Positions 34,213 to 48,830 of a DNA stretch of 64,000 nt are shown one piece after another. The notes beneath the pieces are model-generated. The model did no database searches. It was not told the origin of the DNA and saw nothing but the letters and a program-made list of their open reading frames with translations. The position numbers and the translations under genes were made by a program. The first letter of the stretch is position 1. Each line of letters opens with the position of its first letter. Source of the stretch: Crambe crambe. Its lineage: Eukaryota; Porifera; Demospongiae; Poecilosclerida; Crambeidae. The stretch is from positions 2,666,001 to 2,730,000 of the forward strand of contig OZ004587.1 in the NCBI GenBank assembly GCA_963924555.1, read 5' to 3'.

Positions 34213-34449
34213 TTATTATATACATTCTGATCAGATCTATGAAGTTATTGCACTGCAGATACTTATCCTTCAAGGTAGTCATACTCTCCTCCCTCAAGAC
34301 AACAAACATTCTACATTCTTGGGCTACAAAGAAAATGAAGACATATTCATTGTAAAATACCCTGAAATTTGGTTCAATTATCTGAATTGTCGTAATTAGC
34401 CACAAGGAATAAGTGAATGCAAACTAAATAAAAATGTTAAGTAGGGATG

Positions 34450-34710
34450 ACTATGACTGCAGCATCAAGCTGTGTGGCCCCAAAATCTGGATTGGTCTAT
34501 ACTCGAATCATGACTGGAGTATCATATCAAACTAAGCCGTATGACCACAAAATCTAACTAGATAATGTGCATGTATAGCTAGCTACTTTGACTGCAGCAT
34601 CATATCAATCCAAGCCTGGTTTGATATGATGCATGCAGTCAAATTAAGCGGTACATAATCTAACTAGTTGGTTTGATATGATGCTGCAGTCATAGTCCAG
34701 CTGGTATCAG
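34450..34710. repeat. inverted-repeat module, long version
   Basis: Copies of TGACTGCAGCATCATATCA and its complement are arranged as nested inverted repeats. It is the opposite-strand relative of 18046-18170 and lies beside the same duplicated spacer block. Confidence 0.6.
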
Positions 34711-34787
34711 TTGTTCACGGTCTGAATTCCGAGGCTTCCATATAGCTAGCTGGCTTCCATGTAGTAAACTTTCAGGTTATTACCCAT

Positions 34788-35020
34788 ATCAGAGAGTGCG
34801 GTAGCACTCTCTATGTAGGGCGCGCCGCCTATAGACTAATACAAAAGTGAAATTCTAGTTCCCCCACTTAGACTTAACAAAAGCTACTGTGAATGGTTAT
34901 CCAGCCTACTAGAGCCTACTACAATATGTAGACCAAGTTTCAGGACTAGGGAGCTTACCGTTTCAGAAATACGGCAAGCAGGTAAATCGCTGGATTCTTC
35001 TTCTCTATTGTTATCGTTAT
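34788..35020. repeat. dispersed repeat, inverted copy of 890-1136
   Basis: It begins with the stem ATCAGAGAGTGCGGTAGCAC then TCTCTATGTAGGG, and continues as the reverse complement of 890-1136. It ends near TTCTTCTTCTCTATTG. Confidence 0.75.
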
Positions 35021-35374
35021 TCTTCTTAGACAATCATATCTCTTGAACCACTCAAGCTACAGCTATGATTTCTGGATAAATCCGCTCTGAATTACCAGCT
35101 ACGATCTTTTGCACTCGTCAATCCTCGAAAGAATCGGTGTAAAAGGAGACACTACGGAGCACAATACTCGACTAACTTATTGGAAGCCATTTTTTAAAAC
35201 TATATATATATATATATATTTTAAGTACATCTTTTTTTTATAATGGAATTCGAGGATTCCATTATACTGTACGCATGCGCATGTATTTGATATCCAATTA
35301 TGCGAAATTATAATATTACTCAGCTACTATTATCGGAGATTTTAGATTCACCATTCCATCTACCGGTACACTCT

Positions 35375-35982
35375 CGGGGGTGGCTGAGGACCCCAAAAAG
35401 TGGGGGGGGGGGGGGCTCAAAATTGCGCATCAATGACTACTCCCGATGAGCTGTAATGATATTCATGAAGGTTTTGATTCTCTACAAATGCAGTCACTAA
35501 TCAGGGTTTCATCTAGGAATTTCACTTTGGGGGGGAAGCTCACTGATCACGTGGCCGTAGGCCACGGTGTAGTGAGGGGGAGGGTGCGGGAGAGGGATTG
35601 TGAAAGAAAATTTTACTTTTTTTTTTGGAGGACTCTACTTTTTTTTGGAAGACTCATTGTTGGCTAATACTCTATTAGGGAAGGGATTACATTTCTTTCA
35701 ATCAATGAATATAGCTATATAAACCTTATGAACATTTAAAAAATTGGGGGGGGGAAGCTTCCCCCCACCCCCCAGCCCCCAGTAGATGAAACCCTGCTAA
35801 TGTGCAACATCGTTTGTGACTTGAAACAATGCAGCCACTAATATGCAACATCATTAGTGACTAGACAGTAGACTTTACTGCTGCAGTTAGACAATTATAT
35901 AATGGGTCAAAAAAGTGGGGGGCCACCTGCTAAAAAGTGGGGGGGCTCTAGCCCCTCTCGCCCCCACCCTCAGCCGCCACTG
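35375..35982. mobile_element. CAGTGGCGGCTGAGG element, inverted copy, interrupted
   Basis: This is the reverse-orientation relative of 30866-31121: it starts GGGGGTGGCTGAGGACCCC and ends CCCACCCTCAGCCGCCACTG. ACTCT lies on both sides (35370-35374 and 35983-35987), a 5-bp target duplication. A second element (35502-35796) is nested inside. Confidence 0.8.
35502..35796. mobile_element. CAGGGTTTCATCTAG element, nested
   Basis: The ends CAGGGTTTCATCTAG and TAGATGAAACCCTG are inverted. CTAAT stands on both sides (35497-35501 and 35797-35801). A related right end occurs at 6678-6693. It contains G- and C-rich runs that form an internal GGGGGAAGCTTCCCCC palindrome near 35747-35767. Confidence 0.85.
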
Positions 35983-36180
35983 ACTCTCATCTGCATTCTC
36001 GACCTCCAAGTAAGTAGCTCAAGCCTTGACTCGCTGATAAATAATCATTGGGCTGCTATTTGAGAACATCTTAAGAAACTTCTGTCCCTGCATAGCTACG
36101 AACTCTTGCATTTATGCGTAGCTAGCCTACATAGCTACATAAAGTCATAAAGAGAGAGAGGGAGGACCAGGAACAAGTAA

Positions 36181-36496
36181 GGGAAAAAACATTGCCGAAA
36201 AAGATGTAGGGATGACCATTGCTCAAAAAAGTAAGGAAACAAGGGTAGGTATGAAGAATGGAAGGATGGAAATGGGATCAATCTTCATTCTGTATATCCA
36301 GCCAACAATCCCTACATACGTATACACACTATATCTGAAGCTACCTAACGTATATGTAGGGATTGTTGGCTGTGGATATACAGAACAAACCCATTTCCAT
36401 CCTTCCATTCTTCATACCTACCCTTGTTTCCTTACTTTTTTGAGCAATGATCATCCCTACATCTTTTTTCATTTCACGGAAATTTTTTTTTCCTTA
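36181..36496. mobile_element. TGTAGGGATGAC foldback MITE, copy 2
   Basis: The arms are long and nearly perfect: GATGTAGGGATGACCATTGC at the left and GAGCAATGATCATCCCTACA at the right, with GGAAACAAGGGTAGGTATGA mirrored inside. It matches 16578-16894 and lies in the spacer 5' of gene 2, as copy 1 lies near the 5' end of gene 1. Confidence 0.8.
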
Positions 36497-38007
36497 TTAT
36501 ATATTGGCCGTATACTACATGCATGCGCAAGCAATTAATACTAGGCTCTATTTTCAATATGGCCTGGGTACCAGTTCTTCTTTGCGGACGGTGTGTTTGT
36601 TTTATAGCCAGGACAATCCCACCTAGTACTGAACAAGGAGCAGCAGCAAGCAATTTTCTTTGTTCGTTTATTTGTTGGAAATAGTGCAGAGCTGAGGCTA
36701 GTCTCATGTAGCCAGACCCATTTCTTTCTTTTTATATCAAACACCAGGGAGAAAGAAGGGTCTGGTCAACTGCCATAGAGCATTTTATTCCAGTGCACCC
36801 AAATGCTAATGGTAAGGAAATAACCTCATTAAAGTCTGAGCCCAGTTCTAGTTCAGCTTAATAAAGCTGCAATCACTGTACAGCTGCATAGCTCACTGTG
36901 ACAATTAATTTTCTTACCTGTCTCCTGTCATTCCATGCAGTTTTTTCAACTTAGGCTTAGACTTTAATGAGATTCATAGTAACCATAGCCTTACTGCTGT
37001 GGTCAATTAGCACACACTGTACACCAGAGCAAAATTCTCTATGGCAGTTGACAAGACCCTTTCTTTCTCCCACCCAATATAATTGGGTCTGGCTATGCAA
37101 AACTAAGCTGAGGCTGTGATCATTTCCTATAGATATGGATATGAATAAGGAAATTCTTGCCGCTATGAATAGTTTTAGAAGTGCCAATCATGTCTTCTCT
37201 TCTCCAGAGAATTTCATTGTAATTGGTATCTTATGGCGCATACTCATAGCTACATGTAGTTACATGCTGTGACATCATACACCATCATAGGCGGTGGAAC
37301 AGGTCAAGCCAGTCAGGCCCAGGCCTGACCAATATGTTTGGGGGAAAAAAGTTAATTATATAAGGTTAACATATCATGTTGAAATCAATCAATAACAAAA
37401 GAAAGTATCCTATGATGCCCAAATAATAGCAAATTATTGAACTGGCCTGACCAATCAAATTTTGCTTCCAACACCTCTGAGTCCATCATAAAGTATAATA
37501 GGCAGGTATTTCACGTGAAATTTTTGGCATATGCACAAACAGTGGATACCAGCCTATTACCAGGCCTCCGCATCCTGGGTATGAGGCTAGAAAGTTATAT
37601 AATGATGATGATAAAAACTGTGATTACATGTAGCTATGTTGATTATGGTGGTGATCAGAAACAATTCTGCAAAGTGGGGATTTTGCACAGTCGATTCCTA
37701 GGCATACGATGTAAATCGAATTGTGTCAGCCCTTTTAATTAAGCACTGTTCACACCTACCCTGCAGCAAGCCAGCAAGCGTCAGTGGACTTGACCAGACT
37801 ACATGCAACCCTTACATCATCCATTGCACCACTACTACCACCAGAAGACGTACCTTTCCCTACCACTCTTATACTTTAACAGAAGGCGAACCTAAAATCC
37901 AACAACTTACTCTATAATACTTACAATTATGCTTGTACAAACTCTAAACCTATCATCTATCAAATAACAAATAATTATATAAGATGAAGTTGAGTACAAA
38001 TAATTAT

Positions 38008-38011
<4 letters not shown>

Positions 38012-38060
<49 letters not shown>
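38012..38060. repeat. (CA)n microsatellite
   Basis: About 24 CA units in the spacer between genes 2 and 3. Confidence 0.95.
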
Positions 38061-38062
<2 letters not shown>

Positions 38063-38594
38063 TAAGACACCACCACCACAAAAGACTGTGACAACTATGT
38101 AGCTAATTAGCTAAGACATCACCATCAGAGATATGCCCATACTAATAAGCACCCACCCTGACCCACCCACCCACCCTTGGGAGATTGTTACTACATGCAT
38201 GTAGCTACATCCTCATTGTTATTATATATGACATCATTAGAGGTGAACATGCCCCTCCCAACCCTGGGGGAGGGGCCAGCTTCGGTGTTCAGAGGGGGAG
38301 GGAGAGTCTCCTTCAGTGCTTCCTGCAGACACTGACAGACCTGGATCTGGCTTGGGCTCTTGTTTAATTGTCCATAATAATGTGTATATTCTCCATTCTC
38401 ACTCCACACAACAAATAGATCTGCTCATGTGCAGTGGTGGACACACACTTGATTGAAGGTCACTTTGTTCCCAGCTAGGAACTAGATGTCACCAGACCTC
38501 TATATTATAACATTATTGTAAGTTAAACACATAGCTACAGTACAATGAACAAGCTAAAATCTCAAGTCAAACCAGTGTTCCAATAACTGTAATG

Positions 38595-41500
38595 TTACTG
38601 CTGGGGAGGGTATAGTGTGTATTTCTGTTGATCAGCATAAGGCGGAGGAGCCTTCTCTTGTAAAGTGTTAGGGTAGGCCTGCTGTGATGATGAAGAGTTG
38701 TAGGTCACAGCATAGGGAGCTGCTGACATGGTGGCAGTAGTGGTGGTGGTGTAAGTCCTGCGGCAACTGGAAATACAGCATACCACGATGCAAATGATAA
38801 TGATGGGAAGGACAAATAGGAGAATGAAACCAGCAACACTCAAACCCACTATAAGTCCAATAGGGGCTACTCGTTCGCATACTGCAGAGAGAGGACAATT
38901 ATGATTCGTTATAGCTAATAATCGTTGATTTTGCATGGATTAATTTATTTCTGTACAATATTATAATGAATGCTACCATGTATTAATAATAAGTAACAAT
39001 TTTATATTTACAATTTTTGAGACCTCCAAGATAGCTTATTAATTTAGCAGCCACGAAGAATTTTTTTCCAATAACTACACTATCGTTACTTGGCCAATGC
39101 CTTTCACCATTCAAGGTATTTCAAGCAGGCCAAGTCAGTTTGAAATTTGAACCAGCTAAAACAGTATACCTGTTAGTAATAAGGTACTGTCCATAGGGGG
39201 AGTCGGATCGGATTTGACTGACTTGAGATTCTTTCTAGTATTGCTATGATCTCAGTTACTTAAATTATAATTATGTATCACAATATCAATTCAACATTAA
39301 TTTTAGCTATAGCTAATAGTAGTATGTAATAAACAGTTCAAGTTCAAAGTCACTCTTATCACAGGTGATTATACCTCTAAACTTTACCTATTAGACAAGC
39401 AAATGCATTTACAACTACAAAATCACTTTTATCCCAACACAAAGCACAGGTGTAGTGGTCACAAAATTTAATGAGTAGACCATAAATTTCCAGCAGCTAT
39501 TTTCGATGGGATTATAGGGAAAAGTAGCTACCTGGCCCATATTTTGCATGCAACTAGCTATGAGATTAGTGCAGGGGCTTAGACATGACCAAAAATTTGG
39601 GGGGAGGGCTGAACTTCGAACTTCCTGGAATCATGCAAAATACTCATCATGGTGAATACTGAAGACTGTAGCTATTACAAAAATTTACCAAAATACTTTA
39701 TCCTATCATAATAAGCTATTGTTTAGTTTACACTGTGTCATTGATGACTGCAAGTACGCGTACAATTGCTTCAGTGCTGAAAACGATCTCTCTGAGGTAG
39801 CTGAAGTAATTGGTATAGTTAAGTATAAACAAATTAACTGGAAACACTTCCTCACTCATCATGGCTTCACAAATTGTATAAACAGAAGTAACTTTCTTTA
39901 CAGATGGTGTACCCTTCTTAATAACATCACAGAGAAGAGGCAGTTGTCGGGTTAAATCTGACACACTTATATCTCATCCAAAGCAGGATTGTTCAAACTC
40001 TTTTAAATTGTTCTGAAAATCTTCATTATTGGCTGCTTTCACCAAGGTATGCTCTATACATCTTGAATGTGCTGTTTTTCAAATCGTCTGACCAACTCAC
40101 ACATGCCTCATAATAAAGACTGCGATACTATTCTCTTGCTGTGGTGTGAACATGTACTGTCGTACCTTGGAGGTCGTCATCTTTGTCTTAGTAACTCTGG
40201 CTCACCAATGTTCTCAGCTCTGTAGCAAGGCTGACAGTTTTGTCATAGAAGCAGTTGAATTCTTCTTCTGATCTTACTCGTTTGAAGTACTGCTTTGCTA
40301 ATAACAGTAGCTAAACAAAGTTTCTGACATTGTGTCAGGAACATGGAAGAATGCAATAGAATCTTCACATACTTCGTAGTCATCACTGACCCAGCGAATC
40401 GATAAGTTAAGCTGTTCAGTACTACAGACATCTGTGGCCTCATCTGCTATGATGGAAAACTATGCAGGTCCGGTCACTTTATGCATAGTAGCCAAGAGAG
40501 TGCGCAAATGACTTTGACCCATAATTGTCAACTGTTCATTGATTGATTCAGGGCAAGTATATTTATTTTCCTTTAAGGACATCATTACTATGGCTCCAGG
40601 CTAGAAGTAGTTGATACAGATTTCCCTGCTTACTTGAATGGCCTAAAACAGCTATTCCTTGATGACTAAGATAACGTAAACCCTCAAGCTGATACAAGAG
40701 CCCGAGTCTACGTTTCTCCTGAAGTTTTTGAAGCTGGGAGCTTAATTGGCTAGCAACAGTAGGCTTTCCCTGAGCTGGGGGCAATCCTCAACTTGAGCAT
40801 CTACACATGATTCAATCACCTTATGATCTTCTAATAACTTTTCTTTCTTGCTCTGCCAAATGCTGAGCAAAGATGCCTGCCTTTCAGACATGACTGCATG
40901 CATACACTGACTAAAAGCAGCTGCTCTACACTCTACATACAGCTAGTTGTAGAGGTCTTAAAGAAACCACATAACATGCAGGCAACCCTAATTGCCTGGA
41001 CACATTTGTAATAGCTACATTTCTACACCCTTAGGTGATTTATAGAGCTCTATCCAATGAGAATTGACACCACTAGTATCATACAGCATAGTAGAGCATT
41101 TGCTACTTCAGAACTAAATTAGGGGGGCTGAGCCCCCCCACTTCAAAATTAGGGGGCTCCATCCCCCTGCCCCCCTATTTCTAAGCCACTGTAAGTGAAC
41201 AAAGTTATAAATAGCCTTTAATTTTTATAACTGGCAGTCTCATAAGAAAAGTAAAATATGAATCAAAGTTACTTTATTCCACCTCATAGTAGACTAGTAG
41301 TTACGTGCAAAAAATGAGCCCATGCAGTAGAATATTCCATATCTACTTCATTACCATTTCCTATTGAATATAATATGCTGGAAATTTATGGTGTAGTAAC
41401 ACCATTCATCTGTGACCACTATTTTGAGTGTTACAAGTCATTGACTGAAAGCCTAATATTAGGTGTTGTTGGGTCAAAGGTCAAGTATTCTGTAGCTATG

Positions 41501-43367
41501 GGAACCCCCAGCAATCACAAACTGTGCCTCCCACTGAGGAGGGGAGATCACATACACTTGAACGATTGGGTGAACCCCTAGCTATATAGCTATATATCAA
41601 TGTCTAGACTAATTAAGTACATAGTAGTGAGTAGGAACTTCCTTGAAAGTGAGTCATGTGGTTAATTAATGGCAGAAGCCAAAGTGTGATTTGGCTGGGT
41701 AGAAGGTTTATTTGTACATACTTCACAAACCATGAAAGTTAGCTATTTTTCATTTCTTTTGTGTCTCCTATACACACTATAACCATCCATGGACTCTATT
41801 TACCACTAGCTATTTAGCTCTATGAATCACCCGTGGTAGTGCGGTGGCCAAGAGAGGACATTCAAACATAACTTATATATAAACACTATACTTTGTAGTT
41901 TGTCAATTACCAAACCAGTCGACTTGTGCGTGCCCATCACATCCACATACACACATACACAGCTGAGCTGCATAACTTCAGAACGTATTCAGGAGTTCAG
42001 TACAGTTTATATAGTGGCAAACACAAGCTAGTGTATTTCCAAATTCAAACACTATTATTACTAAATACAACCTGTGACTTTATTAATGCTGATTTTTATA
42101 ACCCGTTGTTTATCAAACCATCCCTGTGTGATGGGCATAAATCCTCACAGGTTTGGTGTTGATAAACTGCAAGTTTGTATCCAGAAATTGTTAAATTTGG
42201 AAATGAAAAGTCATGTTTGAAATGTTCCCTCTTGGCCACTCTATGGTTGACTCTGGGCCCCACCTGCTGGGACTTTACTTACAATTATCAATAGCAGCTG
42301 CAAGATCACTTCTTCCACAACTTCTGTACGCTTGCACAACATCACGTACACAGGGCTTATTGCTGCAAATGGATTGAATCTGCAGAACCAAGTGAAGAAG
42401 TAGCTATTTTGATGATAATAATTATTATAACATAAGCTAGTAGGATATAAGCAGCATTCAAGCACCAGGAAACAAGTTAGTATCAACTGTTGCATCATAT
42501 AGCTATCCTATTAAACTCTTAAACCAATCTATTAACAAGATATCAAAAGGTAGTTAATAGCAACATTGATTTAGCTAGCTGTCAGTGTGTCTCCAACTTT
42601 TTGAAAACTACTTCAAGGACGTAAGCTCTACCCACCCACCTACCACACAGCTAAATCACATCCAAACCACACCCATTAAGTTTGTTATTAGCTATAGAGA
42701 ATGATTTTTTAAACATCAATTCTTGAGTTTGAGATTGGTTTGAGATTGGTTCAATTCAGTGACGAATCGATAAAGTAGCTTTTGTGCACTTCTTGAGAAC
42801 TCTTTGTTGAAAAAAGAATCATGCATGTAGCAACACTGTAAAAATGAAAGTGTGCATGTATTGCACACTAAATTGTCCCAATAAACACACTCAGAACTGT
42901 GTATTGATTGGGACAAAATTGTGTGCAATAAAAACTACAGTGAACACTCCACACCACTTCTAAGTTTGAGTGGACTGTTTGCTTACTGCATGCAGTTCAT
43001 GCTCAAAAATCAAAGCTTGACATAGCTGTCGGGCCAAATCCAGGACAAACAGCAGGTGCATCCAGGACACTGGACTAGCCTCTGTCTTGTATCAATTATG
43101 TGCATGTGTTACTGATCTGCCGGGGACTAGCTATAGCTTTCATTGAACTCTAAAATTAAGGTTTAGAGTTTGAGGTCCTAACCATAATTATAATTATTCT
43201 CAAGCACTTACATCTGTGGAAATTTGTCCACTGCAACCACTGAGGCCGTCCCGCACGGCAATCCGTTGAACACATCGAATGTCGTTTGAACTTGGTGGTG
43301 GAATGTTTTGGGAGACGGTCACTGCAAGAGCACATGATAAAATCAATCCTGCCAGAAAGATCTTCAT
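38595..43367 (-). CDS. gene 3: six-Cys single-pass membrane protein, type I PPPY tail
   Basis: Predicted exons are 43212-43367, 42283-42379 and 38595-38881 (179 residues; introns 832 and 3401 bp). The signal peptide equals that of gene 2; the mature end starts NIPPPSSNDIRCVQRIAVRD. Exon 2 reads IQSICSNKPCVRDVVQAYRS and onward. Exon 3 gives LCERVAPIG, the helix GLIVGLSVAGFILLFVLPII, CCISSCRR, AAPYAVTYNS and APPPYADQQKYTLYPPQQ. The frame is intact and all six ectodomain cysteines are kept. A 1.62 kb hAT element is inserted in intron 2 (39572-41191) without touching splice sites. Confidence 0.8.
39572..41191 (-). mobile_element. 1.62 kb hAT transposon in intron 2 of gene 3
   Basis: The ends CAGGGGCTTAGACATG and TATTTCTAAGCCACTG are inverted. 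TTAGTG precedes the element and TAAGTG follows it (one mismatch). The empty paralogous sites read GGTTAGTGAATAAAG (about 27343) and GGTTAGTGAACAAAG (about 63899), so the insertion happened after the block was duplicated. Minus-strand transposase remnants fill its centre. G- and C-rich runs lie just inside the right end. Confidence 0.85.
39716..40891 (-). pseudogene. hAT transposase relic (DUF4371/ZMYM-like type)
   Basis: The start is MSERQASLLSIWQSKKEKLL (ATG at 40889-40891). Later blocks read LEGLRYLSHQGIAVLGHSSK, FSIIADEATDVCSTEQLNLS with IRWVSDDYEVCEDSIAFF, and near the end TIPITSATSERSFSALKQLY with AYLQSSMTQ. The D-E-T-D segment and the final SATSERSFSALK block are the catalytic-region and C-terminal dimerisation motifs of hAT transposases of the DUF4371 group. 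Several frame breaks and stops separate the blocks and the middle is short, so it is inactive. Confidence 0.8.
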
Positions 43368-43954
43368 TTTTTCTCTCCTTCTCGACGGTTAGAGTGTTAA
43401 AGTGGAAGTGCTTGAATGATCAGTTAGAATCTCGCAAGTTGCAACTAACTCATACGAATACGCATGCGCAAAGTTGGAGGGTACGGGTAGAGAGCATGCA
43501 TCGCATGCAGTGGTATGGTACGCGGTATAGGGCGGAGCGATCATAAATTCCTTATTATTCTATGTAGCTATTAGCTAGCTACATATATTAGCTACAAACA
43601 TTAGCGCAATGGAGCATCAGATTGACCGTGTGTGTTTGTGTGTGCTAGTCTGGAACCTGATGTCAGATGACAAGAGTGAACACTTAAAATTGCATGCTTG
43701 CATGGTCTAATTGTTTGGGAATAGTCTTTGAATTATCAATGAGGCCATACATGAATGATAGACATAGGCAGAGGAAAAGGGTGGGCCATGCCTCCCTCCC
43801 TCCTACTTTTTTGCTGGCCTTGTGAGGTAAACCAGCTAGTCAGCATTACATATATATACATTACATATATAAACTCTTAAAGAATTTATGATGAGGAAGA
43901 ATTTTTTTGGTTGTAATAGCTGTAGCTATATGCACTTTGTTTTTTCCATAAACT

Positions 43955-43983
<29 letters not shown>
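43955..43983. repeat. 29-base poly-C run
   Basis: An uninterrupted C tract in spacer DNA. Confidence 0.9.
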
Positions 43984-43985
<2 letters not shown>

Positions 43986-44644
43986 TTCTATATGATAGAC
44001 CTCTAACAGCTTGCTAACAGCTTGTGGCTTCACTCTTCACCTCCATTAGAATAAGCTATGAGTCTCTTTTTTATAATACAGAGGTTATCAACATCCTGTC
44101 AATATCTTCTCTTAATAATAACTAGCCAGCTAATCACTGTGGATTTTTTTTTTCAGAGTTTGTTCTCATTCAGCTATCTGAGGGTGCATGTTTAATCTTC
44201 TGGGTCAAACTGCTGAGGTTTCATTGATTTTTTGTGTATTTCAGAAATTTAAATAGGGTGTTTCACTCTGGCTTTGCTATGTAGCTATAGAATTGGCTGA
44301 TGTGGCTTAGTGAAGCTTCCAATAGAGGACACTCTGAAAGAGGACAAACCCCTCAATAAAAGACAATCTCATTTGTATAGTATACCCAATACAAAAATTA
44401 ATAACCTCCAAAAGAGGACAACCTCTCTAAAAAGCTGGGCTTAATGTGTGTTTATTATTTGGAGGTTCCATTGTTGTTATTAAGGTTTAGAGGAGTCTCC
44501 AGATTTTGTGTTATTAGCAAACTATAGGCTGCTCCAAAAATATAAACAGGGTGATACACATAGTCTGTTCCTACAGATTGCTTCAATTGCAATAATAATA
44601 ATGGAAGCTAATAATGATAAAATTTCACATGAAGAGGTAGCTGC

Positions 44645-44646
<2 letters not shown>

Positions 44647-44681
<35 letters not shown>
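44647..44681. repeat. 35-base poly-G run
   Basis: An uninterrupted G tract. The overlapping open frames of poly-Gly or poly-Pro are by-products. Confidence 0.9.
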
Positions 44682-44682
<1 letters not shown>

Positions 44683-46189
44683 GTAATTTTATAGGGAATG
44701 GGTTAATGGGGAACATAAAACCACCCCATTTGGAGTTGAAATGTTATGAGTAAAGGAGTCTTTTTAAAAAAACAACTATGTAGCTCAGAGTCAAGGAGTA
44801 GTTACACTGCACCAACACAACCAGCTTAATCTGATGGTCCCATTTAATTAAACCGCGATGACATGCCCCCCCCCCCCCCCTCCTTTTTTTCTTCCTGTAT
44901 CTTTGATTCTAAGTTGTGAGTATACAACTCATGAACAAAAAAAAATCTTTAGGTAATTTGTTGATAATATAGTTTCTCATCAGATGGTTTTGCTCAGACT
45001 GATGTGGGCAGGGCCATTGTGCCATTATCTTGTTCAGTGGGACAACCACAGCAGTTGATAGTCAGAAGTGATGTGGCCAAACTGAGTCCTGTAGGTAAAC
45101 TGATGGTAGTATTGGCCATTGTGCCATTATTTTGATATTCCTATTCAGTCATTTTCTTAGAAAACCACAGGACTCGTGATATAGTCAGAAGTGATGCAGT
45201 ACAGAAATTCGATTAAATGGCCAAATTCTGTAGGTATAGATACGTACAAGTGCACAACTACAAAGTCACTCTTACGTAGGCCAGTGTTAATGATATTCAT
45301 AATTATTTCGGGTCAACCACCCACATTGGAAAATTACCACAGCCATTAGCTATAACCTGGGCAGCTGCAGGATGATTTTATGGCTGGAAAATGGGATATT
45401 TTAGGCATATGAATAATAATGGTATAATGTAGCTACTGCCTGCCCCATGGTGAGGCAAAATCCTGACCAATGTCATTAGCTAACACTGGCCTTATTTTTT
45501 TTATTTATTTATATATTTTTTTGTAGAAATAATAGCTACTTGTGATAAAAGTCATGTGGTAAAAGTCATATTCAACATGAGGCTAATTGATTTCGACGAT
45601 GTGTTGTGTTGTAACACATCTTGTGGAATTTATACCTTACTGGGTTATGTTGGGTCAAATGTTAGTCCAGTCAAGCAATTCCAGCCAGTCCACTATTACA
45701 CAAGATGGCTATAGGGAACCCTTGCATGGCTGGATTTGCACATTCATACATAGATATAAAACCCAGGTTTTTATCCTTGGTTTGCACCTACATGTATGTT
45801 GAGATAATCCTGCTAGATAGCAACTCACTGAATGCATTGGAGATCAGTTGCAGATGGTGGTGGTACTTGGAAATAGCTAGCTAGCTACTGCTGCCATGTA
45901 GCTGTAGTACAGAGCTGCTCCCACCAGAAGGTCTTCATCTCTTTACTACGTATTATACCTGTCACTATTTTGGAGTGTGACAGTCACTCTTTTTGGAATA
46001 TTGTCACTATAGCTATATCACTCTCTTTGTTGCATGTATCACTCAGTCTCTTTATCTTGAGTAAAGGTCATTTTTTAGCATAAACTCAAGTGATGAGAAA
46101 TCTATATTATTGCTATCTATAGCCATGATGTGGTTAATGTTTATTGTTGCTCGTTTGGTTCTTTGAAGTCATTGTATAACAAACTTATG

Positions 46190-46433
46190 CAGGGGTGTAT
46201 CCACAGAATTTTGAGTGGCCCGGTGTGCTTGTGCGTGGGATCACCATGCCCACTTTATATTATTCACCTTATATTATTCACCCACTTATCAGAAGGAGTT
46301 TTCGATATGCTAATGTGATCATGATTCTTGAAGGTCATGGTGCTTCATATAATCACTTGGCTAACTCTGCAGGCATGGGATAAAAAGTGGTCCGGTGAAA
46401 ACCGGACCAACCGGAGTGGTGGATACACCCCTG
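46190..46433. mobile_element. CAGGGGTGTATCCAC element, copy 2 (intact)
   Basis: Full-length relative of 33736-34212, in opposite orientation, with both ends reading CAGGGGTGTATCCAC inward. TTATG stands on both sides (46185-46189 and 46434-46438). It shows what the other copy looked like before the nested insertion. Confidence 0.85.
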
Positions 46434-46565
46434 TTATGTGCTATAGCGAGGGTCTCTTGAATCTTTAGCTTCTCGACTATTTAGCTATTAGAGTAATTAT
46501 TATCAATTCAAGCGCATGAGTTAGCTAGTGTTTTTAGCTTCAGGTTGGGCCCATTGCTAATTTAG

Positions 46566-48830
<2,265 letters not shown>

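Larger units (their letters stand above)
43368..46189. other. gene-free spacer between genes 3 and 4
   Basis: No gene is recognised. It holds a 29-base C run (43955-43983), a 35-base G run (44647-44681) and a 15-base C run (44866-44880). Parts of it match the 5' flank of the decayed copy (3370-3450 with 43560-43630) and the spacer 5' of gene 5 (52100-52330). The segment 45500-45790 recurs at 53460-53720; its 71-codon frame is not conserved there. Confidence 0.5.

Noticed and set aside
45587..45802. 71-codon frame in the spacer 5' of gene 3
   Set aside because: Its duplicate at 53460-53720 has several differences that break the frame, so it is only shared spacer sequence.
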